Assembly: GCA_902778125.1 (NCBI GenBank)
Contig: CACYWH010000008.1
Span: forward strand, 1-34,679
From: an uncultured Erysipelotrichaceae bacterium
Lineage (GTDB): Bacteria; Bacillota_I; Bacilli_A; RF39; UBA660
DNA length: 34,679 bases
Direction of reading: 5' to 3'
In this document: one piece after another, positions 28,541 through 34,679 of the stretch
How the letters are laid out: every line of letters begins with the position of its first letter
How positions within the stretch are numbered: the stretch's first letter is position 1
Notes under the pieces: model-generated
Told to the model about the DNA's origin: nothing
What the model saw: only the letters and a program-made list of their open reading frames with translations
The model's database searches: none
Program-made: the position numbers and the translations under genes

Positions 28541-30633
28541 TGATAAAAATGTATATAGGTGGAGAAGAGGTAGTTTGTGATAAAGAGTTCACTATAAAAG
28601 AAGAAATGCTTTCTACTTCTTCTACCATATTAAATAATTGCTATCCTAAAAGTTGGGAACAAGACCATGACTATATAAGTAGATTTTATTATCCTAAAGA
28701 TTATTCAAAATGTGTAATATATGATGAAAAGCCTTTATTACCAAAAGAATATACGCAAGTAGATTATATAGAAAGTAGTGGGACACAATATATAGATACT
28801 GGTATTTTACCCAGTGAAAATATAGGATTTGAAATTGATTTTACACCACATAATGATATGAATAGAACAACTGCAAAAACTATTTTTGGTTCAAGGACAA
28901 CTTGGAAATCTAATGGGTATCAATTAACAACTTATACAGAAGGAAGTTTAAATGGAGGACACTTTTTGTTTGGAACTAATGATACAGCAAGCCTTATTAG
29001 ACATAGTGCATATATGCAAAAAGATGTAAGGTGTCAAATATCATTTTTAAATGGTATATTTAAGTCGGCTAATGGTAATGAAACAAATATACAAGGAACT
29101 TTTTCTAATGTTAATAAAAATATATATTTATTTGGTTGTATTGAAAGAACAAACCCATTTGAATTAAGTACAACTACTTTATATAGATTAAAATTTTATG
29201 ATATTGGGAATTTAATTAGAGACTTTATACCATGTTATAGAAATAGTGATAATGAAGTTGGTTTGTATGATTTGGTAAATGATGTATTTTATACTAATCA
29301 AGGAACTGGAAACTTTATAGCAGGAAGTAAAAATATACAAACAACGGAAAAATTATTATTTGCTGGTATGGTTAAAAACAGTGGAAATATATCCCTTAAT
29401 CCTAGATATCCAAAATATTGTGCGTTAGAAATTCTTGATTTTAAAGATTTTTTGTCAACAGGAGAAACACTTGATTTTGTAATAAACGAAAAAACCGTTC
29501 AAGAAGCAATTGAGATGGTAGTAAATGCAGTAAGTCAGTATGGGTTCGTATTAGGTAATGTTAATATATTAAATCCAAATGATGTAATAGGTGCTTATTC
29601 TACACAAAACAAATCAGCTTATGATGTATTGCAATATTTAGCAGATATAAGTCAGTCAAGATGGGCTACTAGAATGATAGATGAAAATACTGTTGCTATT
29701 GATTTCTACGATCCAACACTAATGCCTAGTGGAATTGATATAGATTACACAAAAGAGTGGTGGTGCCAAAATAAAGTTATTGATTTAACTTGGAATTATG
29801 GCACAAGAGATTATCGTAATAAGCAAGTTATGTTATCAGATAAAGTATTTGCAGGAACAGATTATAACGAAACAATTATTGCAGATGGATATAATACTAG
29901 TTTTATGACTACTAGTGAAATAGGATTACTGAAGTCAATATTAGTAAATGGCGAATCAGTATCATTTGCTACTAATGAAGACAAAGAGATAGGAATAGAT
30001 GCAGAATTTTACTATACACCAGGAGAAAATACAATTACTACAGATAATTCTTATTCATCAGGAACCCCAATAGTTGTTACTTATACTCCGTTAGTAAAAG
30101 GAAGAGAAGTTATTTACAATACGGATGAAGTAAACAGAATAAATCTTAATACTGATAGAAAAGGTGTAATAGCTAGATATGAACAACGTAATGATGTTTT
30201 ATCAAGCGATGAATTAGAAATGATAGGACAAACTTATCTTAAATATAAGGGTAGTGCAGAAGTGATACTTACATTAAAAACACAAGAAGATATATACAAT
30301 ATAGGACAAACAGTATATTTTAATGCACCAATTCAAGAGCTAGCAACTTCATATATGGTAAAAAAGAAATCTACTGAAATTATAGCAACAACAAATACTG
30401 TTTTCTATACATATGAATTGACAAGCTCATTTAATAGCGAAACTGCTATTAACTGGTTTGATAATCAACGTAATAAAACAACAGGAAATATATCAGCAGG
30501 AGAATATATTACAAGAAACTATGATATAGAAAATACTGCAAATATTATTTGGGATAACTTAACTATTACGGAAGTAAATGTAACAGGTGCAAATGTATTA
30601 AATGCACCGTTGAATAGTCCGTTTGTAGAGTAG
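28540..30633 (+). CDS. Tail hub/baseplate protein with inserted LamG-like domain
   Basis: Product of 697 aa placed directly after the tape measure, where distal tail or hub proteins lie. Residues 1-64 and about 266-697 read as one tail hub protein (FLSTGETLDFVINEKTVQEAIEMV, SAYDVLQYLADISQSRWATR). Residues 65-262 are a separate lectin/LamG-like module with LPKEYTQVDYIESSGTQYID and IPCYRNSDNEVGLYDLVNDV. The same module forms most of the protein at 33623. No separate Dit gene is visible. Hub identity is inferred from place and text. Confidence 0.75.
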   Translation: MIKMYIGGEEVVCDKEFTIKEEMLSTSSTILNNCYPKSWEQDHDYISRFYYPKDYSKCVIYDEKPLLPKEYTQVDYIESSGTQYIDTGILPSENIGFEIDFTPHNDMNRTTAKTIFGSRTTWKSNGYQLTTYTEGSLNGGHFLFGTNDTASLIRHSAYMQKDVRCQISFLNGIFKSANGNETNIQGTFSNVNKNIYLFGCIERTNPFELSTTTLYRLKFYDIGNLIRDFIPCYRNSDNEVGLYDLVNDVFYTNQGTGNFIAGSKNIQTTEKLLFAGMVKNSGNISLNPRYPKYCALEILDFKDFLSTGETLDFVINEKTVQEAIEMVVNAVSQYGFVLGNVNILNPNDVIGAYSTQNKSAYDVLQYLADISQSRWATRMIDENTVAIDFYDPTLMPSGIDIDYTKEWWCQNKVIDLTWNYGTRDYRNKQVMLSDKVFAGTDYNETIIADGYNTSFMTTSEIGLLKSILVNGESVSFATNEDKEIGIDAEFYYTPGENTITTDNSYSSGTPIVVTYTPLVKGREVIYNTDEVNRINLNTDRKGVIARYEQRNDVLSSDELEMIGQTYLKYKGSAEVILTLKTQEDIYNIGQTVYFNAPIQELATSYMVKKKSTEIIATTNTVFYTYELTSSFNSETAINWFDNQRNKTTGNISAGEYITRNYDIENTANIIWDNLTITEVNVTGANVLNAPLNSPFVE

Positions 30634-30642
30634 GAGGAAAAT

Positions 30643-32526
30643 ATGACAGAAGATTTTAAAAGTAAAATACTGAAATATTTAACTGGTAATCTAGAAGAAG
30701 AAACAGGAACTAATGAGCCTATATTTAATTTAGAAGAAAAAACAATATCAAAAAATTTAAAAAATAATATTACTGCATTATTAACTTCTCAAGAAAGTGC
30801 AACATTTGTATCAATATATGGAAAGGTATACAATGAAACAATAGAAAATTTTTTAGTATATGGTAGATATAATGCATCTTCTAATTTTTATGGATATATA
30901 GCCATAATAGATAAGAGTCTTAATATAGTATCTTTGCTGACAACATTTGATAGTGGAACAAAAATTTATCCATTTATTTCATTACAGCAAGATGAAAATG
31001 GTAATTTTTATGCTTTAACACATGGATATAGTAGTGTTAGCCAAGATTATAGAGTATGCCTATTTAATAATATTTTATCAAGTGGGATTTTAAATAATAT
31101 ATATAAAGTTAAACTTAGACAATCTTATTTTGTTCCTAATTCTACTAACTATAGATTTTCAACAGCACGTCAGAACAGAATAATAAAAATACCAAATGAG
31201 CCAGTTTATTATATAACATTTCATAATTTATCTAATGAAACATTAATAATAAAATTGGCTATAAATGTAGGCGCACCCAACGATTGGGAATTAAATACAA
31301 TAAATTATTTTGTTGACATGGTTCAATTTGGAATTGTACCTAGTAGCAAAAATGGTGAAACTACAATATATTTTTATGGGTTGGACATTTCAACTTCACA
31401 AACTGTTTGGTTTAGATATTTTACTATAACTAATAATACAGTAACTGAGGGTTACAATTCAAATTTAGGTTTTGTTGTTTCTTCTATATTTTCTCAAATA
31501 TATTCTATTGGGATAAATACTGCTTATCTATCTTTAGCGGATGCTGATAATTATAGAACAATTTTATATAAATTTGATGGTCAAAATTTACAAACAATAA
31601 TTATTTTTCCTTGGGATGTGCAGTCAAATGGTTCTTATCTATATTTAGAAACTATTGATAACACAATATTTTTAAAGTTAAGAATGATAACTTCAACAAA
31701 TTCTATAATAAGTGTTGGAATTTTGGAAAATGACACTCCATATTTTTACCAAGTAGTTTCATATAATCAAATTACAAGCGATATATATGATTATGCAGAC
31801 TTTTATATTACATCTAACTTTAATATGAAACATATATATGTTCCTGTTTATGGAGATAATATATCTACTATACGATTAACTATGCTTTATAACCAATTTA
31901 ACTATAACGGATTAGAGTATGAAAATACTAATTCAATGGTACCAAATAGTGCTATATTACTCGAAGATAGTGATGACCCTGATATTATATTTGCAAGAAA
32001 TCTATATAATCTAAATATAAATAATAATACAACCGTTTCTACAGTAGAAATACCTAATACATTTTTAAATGATACTACTATATTAGGCAAAGAATTATGG
32101 AGTCAAACCAACACAATTTTAATCTTTGATATTACACCAATAACCAAAAATATATATGAAGTATTACATATCAATTTCTTTAATACTTTACTAATGAAAA
32201 ATAGTAATAATCCTAATAATGAAATACTTAATAATCTAGGGGCAACAAGACTAAACCAATCAATTAGTAGCACTAATGATTATACTGATACAATAGCAAA
32301 TAAAATAAGAATCAACTATGAAGATGGAACCAATGTGATTCAAAAGATAGGGACACCTACAATAACAAACAATGTAGCAACCTATACAATAACAATTTAT
32401 GTACCTAAAGCAATAACAAACATAGAAATAATATCTAATGATGAGAATACATCTTATCAAACAATAACAGGTACTTTTGATATAAATAAATACTACACTC
32501 TAACACAAGATGTAAGAGTAGAATAG
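30643..32526 (+). CDS. Large beta-rich tail or baseplate protein
   Basis: Product of 627 aa. After a short helical N-terminus (MTEDFKSKILKYLTGNLEEE) it is a series of beta-strand segments with short repeats of aromatic and Asn-rich turns over residues 50-420, which looks like a beta-propeller. Then comes a more Asn/Thr-rich C-terminal part (IRINYEDGTNVIQKIGTPTI). Position after the hub suggests an upper baseplate or receptor-binding component. No catalytic motif is seen. TAGGAGG precedes the ATG. Confidence 0.6.
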   Translation: MTEDFKSKILKYLTGNLEEETGTNEPIFNLEEKTISKNLKNNITALLTSQESATFVSIYGKVYNETIENFLVYGRYNASSNFYGYIAIIDKSLNIVSLLTTFDSGTKIYPFISLQQDENGNFYALTHGYSSVSQDYRVCLFNNILSSGILNNIYKVKLRQSYFVPNSTNYRFSTARQNRIIKIPNEPVYYITFHNLSNETLIIKLAINVGAPNDWELNTINYFVDMVQFGIVPSSKNGETTIYFYGLDISTSQTVWFRYFTITNNTVTEGYNSNLGFVVSSIFSQIYSIGINTAYLSLADADNYRTILYKFDGQNLQTIIIFPWDVQSNGSYLYLETIDNTIFLKLRMITSTNSIISVGILENDTPYFYQVVSYNQITSDIYDYADFYITSNFNMKHIYVPVYGDNISTIRLTMLYNQFNYNGLEYENTNSMVPNSAILLEDSDDPDIIFARNLYNLNINNNTTVSTVEIPNTFLNDTTILGKELWSQTNTILIFDITPITKNIYEVLHINFFNTLLMKNSNNPNNEILNNLGATRLNQSISSTNDYTDTIANKIRINYEDGTNVIQKIGTPTITNNVATYTITIYVPKAITNIEIISNDENTSYQTITGTFDINKYYTLTQDVRVE

Positions 32527-32534
32527 GAGGAAAT

Positions 32535-33002
32535 ATGGCAGTACAAACAATAACTTATGATGATAAACAATATTTAAACCAAAATGCAGATATACCAGCA
32601 ACAAATAAAGTACAAGATACTGATATGAATGAAATTAAGTCAGTAGTAAATAATAATGCTCTAGAAGTAACAAATATAACAGGACAAATATTATGGACTA
32701 ATCCTAGCCCTACAAGTAATTTTGCTAGTCAAAATATAACTTTATCAAGTAGCGATTATGATATGTTACTTTGGATAATTTCTACTGGTACATCAAATAG
32801 TCAATACATAAGTTTCTATACTATAAAAGGTAAGGGGGTATATGCTAGTTGGGTATATAATAGCACTTTCCTAGCAAGAGAAATAAATTATTCAACTGAT
32901 ACACAATATGCAGTAGGAGATAATAAAACAAATGGAACTACTAATAATGCAAGTACAATTCCACAATATGTAATAGGTTATAAAACAGGATTATTTAATT
33001 AG
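32535..33002 (+). CDS. Tail fibre/receptor-binding-like protein
   Basis: Product of 155 aa. Its N-terminus (ADIPATNKVQDTDMNEIKSVVNNNA) is the usual start of small phage tail-appendage proteins, followed by ILWTNPSPTSNFASQNITLS, a beta-rich domain found at the tips of Firmicutes phage fibres. It likely contributes to host binding. TAGGAGG precedes the ATG. Confidence 0.65.
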   Translation: MAVQTITYDDKQYLNQNADIPATNKVQDTDMNEIKSVVNNNALEVTNITGQILWTNPSPTSNFASQNITLSSSDYDMLLWIISTGTSNSQYISFYTIKGKGVYASWVYNSTFLAREINYSTDTQYAVGDNKTNGTTNNASTIPQYVIGYKTGLFN

Positions 33003-33018
33003 AAAGGGGATAAAAAAG

Positions 33019-33228
33019 GTGGAAACAATAATTACAGCCTTGATAAGTGGATTATGTGTAGGAATACCTACAATAATTTCAACAATAGTAATAAATAATA
33101 AAAATAGTGCTTTAATTAAATATAGATTAGAGCAATTAGAATTAAGAGTAAAAGAACATAATAATTTTGGAGTAAGATTTCAAAAAATAGAAGATGATGT
33201 TAAATATTTAAAGGAGAGAGTAAAATGA
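33019..33228 (+). CDS. XhlA/holin-associated membrane protein
   Basis: Product of 69 aa starting with GTG behind AAAGGGG. One membrane helix (residues 3-25, ITALISGLCVGIPTIISTIV) is followed by a coiled coil (YRLEQLELRVKEHNN ... YLKERVK), the XhlA-like pattern. It overlaps the holin gene by 4 bp. Such pairs assist holin function or membrane release of endolysin. Confidence 0.7.
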   Translation: METIITALISGLCVGIPTIISTIVINNKNSALIKYRLEQLELRVKEHNNFGVRFQKIEDDVKYLKERVK

Positions 33229-33416
33229 AAGATATATTTATAAGAGCCATAAAAACCTTTATTCAAGGATTTTTAGGGGCATTAGTAGTAAGTCTGCCTA
33301 ATAGTGATTTAACATCTTCGGAAGTGTTAAAATCGCTTTTAATAGGAGCATTAGCAGGTGGAATATCTTGCTTGATGAATTTTATATTAAATTTAATGAA
33401 AAAGGAGAGTGAATAA
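33225..33416 (+). CDS. Holin
   Basis: Product of 63 aa with two membrane helices (residues 9-24, FIQGFLGALVVSL; 36-57, SLLIGALAGGISCLMNFIL) and a charged C-terminus, a usual phage holin plan. Position before lysis genes and coupling to the XhlA-like gene support it. It would permeabilise the membrane for the signal-less endolysin. Confidence 0.8.
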   Translation: MKDIFIRAIKTFIQGFLGALVVSLPNSDLTSSEVLKSLLIGALAGGISCLMNFILNLMKKESE

Positions 33417-33418
33417 AT

Positions 33419-33621
33419 ATGGTTTCAATTTTTAAAACTAATGTAATTAAAAACACAAAAGAAGGAAAAGTTCTATATGGAGAATTAAGAGGATTATCAA
33501 CAGACACAAAGCCAATAGAAATAAACGATACAAAGATAGGAAATGGTAGTGATTTATTGAAACAGACACACAGAAATTATTCTTTTATGATGAAACAAGC
33601 CAAGAATGGTTAGGTGAGTAA
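33419..33621 (+). pseudogene. Small virion-associated-type protein split by a frameshift
   Basis: In the first frame the product is 64 aa and ends at 33613 in unlikely text (LLKQTHRNYSFMMKQAKNG). At 33553 the -1 frame reads FIETDTQKLFFYDETSQEWLGE and stops at 33621, exactly before the next ATG. The start (LRGLSTDTKPIEINDTKIGNGSD) plus this ending gives a familiar 67-aa phage protein. Restoring one T in GATTTATTG would repair it. It is either an indel in the assembly, a real mutation, or an undocumented frameshift. Confidence 0.7.
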
Positions 33622-33622
33622 T

Positions 33623-34399
33623 ATGGATATAGTAAGCTATTTACTAGGTAAACAATCTTCTGGTGGAGGTGGAAGTCTTGATGGAGTATATAAAGTAAAT
33701 AGTATAGAAGAAATGGAAGCCATTTCAAATCCACAAACTAATGATTTATGTATTATATACAATGAAATTGAAAATAAAGTAGGTTTATATCAATATGAAA
33801 ATAATGAATGGACACCTATTGTAAGATTTCCAATATTACCAGATGAATATACAGAAGTTACTTGTATAAATACATCACAAGGACAATATATAAACACTAA
33901 TGTATTAACAAATGAAAATACAAATGTAGAATATAAAATAGCAATTGGTACATTTAAACAATACGGGCCTCATTTATTGTCAGGACAATCAACTGTATTT
34001 CCAATGATTAGAACACTTAGTGGTGGCCAATTTTATTGTCAAATCAGTTCAGAGGTGTTTTATATAGGAAATTTCCCACGCACTCCAAACAAAATTTATA
34101 AGTTTGAATGTAAAGGAACTAACGTATATTTAGACGATGAATTAAAGGGGACGATTGCAAGAACCGAATTTACAGATACAAAACCACTTTATATTGGTAC
34201 TTATGGGGGAGACCCTACTAACGCAACATATTCTTCATCTTTAAAAATTTATTATGTAAAAATATTTGATGGAGATACATTGATAAGAAAAATGATACCA
34301 TGTTATAGAAACAGCGATAAAAAAGTAGGAATGTATGACACCATAAATAATGTGTTTTATATAAATGATGGTGCTGGTAATTTTAGTTATGATGAATAA
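33623..34399 (+). CDS. LamG/concanavalin-like surface protein with tag-type N-terminus
   Basis: Product of 258 aa. Residues 1-17 (MDIVSYLLGKQSSGGGG) are a tag nearly shared with the next gene. Residues 19-68 are a short linker domain (VYKVNSIEEMEAISNPQTND). Residues 71-258 form a lectin-like domain (LPDEYTEVTCINTSQGQYIN ... MIPCYRNSDKKVGMYDTINN). ATG at 33623 is chosen because GGTGAG precedes it and because the neighbour's start matches; an in-frame GTG at 33614 would add three residues. A virion surface or glycan-binding role is inferred. Confidence 0.75.
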   Translation: MDIVSYLLGKQSSGGGGSLDGVYKVNSIEEMEAISNPQTNDLCIIYNEIENKVGLYQYENNEWTPIVRFPILPDEYTEVTCINTSQGQYINTNVLTNENTNVEYKIAIGTFKQYGPHLLSGQSTVFPMIRTLSGGQFYCQISSEVFYIGNFPRTPNKIYKFECKGTNVYLDDELKGTIARTEFTDTKPLYIGTYGGDPTNATYSSSLKIYYVKIFDGDTLIRKMIPCYRNSDKKVGMYDTINNVFYINDGAGNFSYDE

Positions 34400-34429
34400 T
34401 CTTTATTTCAAAATGAAAGGAGAAAAGAT

Positions 34430-34679
34430 ATGGATATAACAAGTTATTTATTAGGAAAGAACTCTGCTGGTGGAGGAGGTGGTTCAGACTTAGACTGGAC
34501 TGCCTTAGGTTATGAAGAAAGACCACAAGCAATTGATGACGCGTATAATGTTGCGTTGAAAATAAAAAATGAGTGGAATAGCACATCTAGTTTAAAAACA
34601 TATCAATATGAAGTTGTTATATGCCCAATGGTAGATACTAGTGCAAAAACATCTTTTAGATATTTTGCTCAAAATTGTT
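34430..34679 (+). CDS. BspA-like/DUF285 repeat protein, 5' part (continues at base 1)
   Basis: ATG at 34430 behind AAAGGAG opens a frame that stays in phase through 34580 and continues at base 1 to the stop at 425. The N-terminus MDITSYLLGKNSAGGGGGSD repeats the tag of the preceding gene. A short helical segment (EERPQAIDDAYNVALKIKNEW) leads into the DUF285 repeats. The last 99 bases here duplicate the start of the window. Confidence 0.85.
   Translation, partial: MDITSYLLGKNSAGGGGGSDLDWTALGYEERPQAIDDAYNVALKIKNEWNSTSSLKTYQYEVVICPMVDTSAKTSFRYFAQNC
34581..34679. repeat. 99-bp terminal direct repeat, right copy
   Basis: Identical to bases 1-99. See the left copy for interpretation. Confidence 0.95.

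Noticed and set aside
1-34679. True physical terminal repeats (direct terminal repeat phage)
   Set aside because: The length of exactly 99 bp, its position within a coding frame, and the absence of a packaging-site context favour an assembly overlap.
1-34679. Alternative genetic code (TGA or TAG read as amino acid)
   Set aside because: Well-defined genes such as the endolysin end at TGA directly before the next start, and TAA and TAG also end genes. Trp is coded by TGG throughout.
1-34679. CRISPR arrays, insertion sequences or retroelement cassettes
   Set aside because: No regularly spaced repeats with unique spacers, no transposase motifs and no reverse transcriptase motifs were seen. The repeats at 5982 are tandem without spacers.

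Overview
The window is a complete genome of a temperate siphovirus-type phage of a low-GC Gram-positive (Firmicutes/Bacillota) host, probably assembled from a metagenome. The evidence is visibly AT-rich DNA, tightly packed and overlapping genes with AGGAGG-type ribosome sites, a GH25 lysozyme with ChW-like wall-binding repeats, and Gram-positive-type head, tail and replication genes. TGA, TAA and TAG all act as stops, so the standard bacterial code applies. Bases 1-99 are repeated exactly at 34581-34679 and one gene reads through that join, so the molecule is best read as a circle of 34,580 bp. No tRNA, CRISPR array or insertion sequence was seen.

Layout. (a) 34430 through the join to 1785: receptor-type BspA-like protein, endolysin and a small HNH-like gene, closed by a bidirectional terminator. 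(b) 1787-4848, leftward lysogeny block: HNH-like gene, candidate attP, tyrosine integrase, a 49-aa basic protein, a glycine-zipper protein and a CI/LexA-type repressor. (c) 4849-4985: divergent switch with a TCACCA-N3-TGGTGA operator inside the PR spacer and an identical copy inside cro. (d) 4986-8950, early genes: Cro, HTH protein, replication organizer with a probable internal origin, ERF annealase, SSB and a NinB-like protein. (e) 8922-12370: about fourteen small accessory ORFs, several joined by the same 14-bp junction. (f) 12333-13098: a displaced pair that looks like tail-assembly chaperones G/GT with a +1 frameshift site. (g) 13760-17467: a leader peptide, two glycosyltransferases, zinc-finger, DUF4417 and toxin-like small genes. 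(h) 17479-26564: TerS, DUF1064 nuclease, TerL, portal, MuF-like head protein, scaffold, capsid, four connector/completion proteins and tail tube. (i) 26621-34399: tape measure, baseplate hub with an inserted lectin-like domain, putative fibre proteins, holin pair and LamG-like protein.

The genes form an ordinary lysis-lysogeny, replication, packaging, head, tail and lysis programme. The unusual parts are mostly RNA-level and modular. There is a promoter-driven hairpin RNA ending in a terminator between terL and the portal. A four-way-junction-like RNA lies between the MuF and scaffold genes. The chaperone pair sits far from the tail genes, and its usual place is occupied by a terminator. A lectin-like domain is both inserted in the tail hub and carried by a separate gene whose N-terminal tag is shared with its neighbour. 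A glycosyltransferase pair has a tail that resembles a virion-protein domain.

Functional names rest on motif and order recognition by eye. No database search, alignment or folding program was run.
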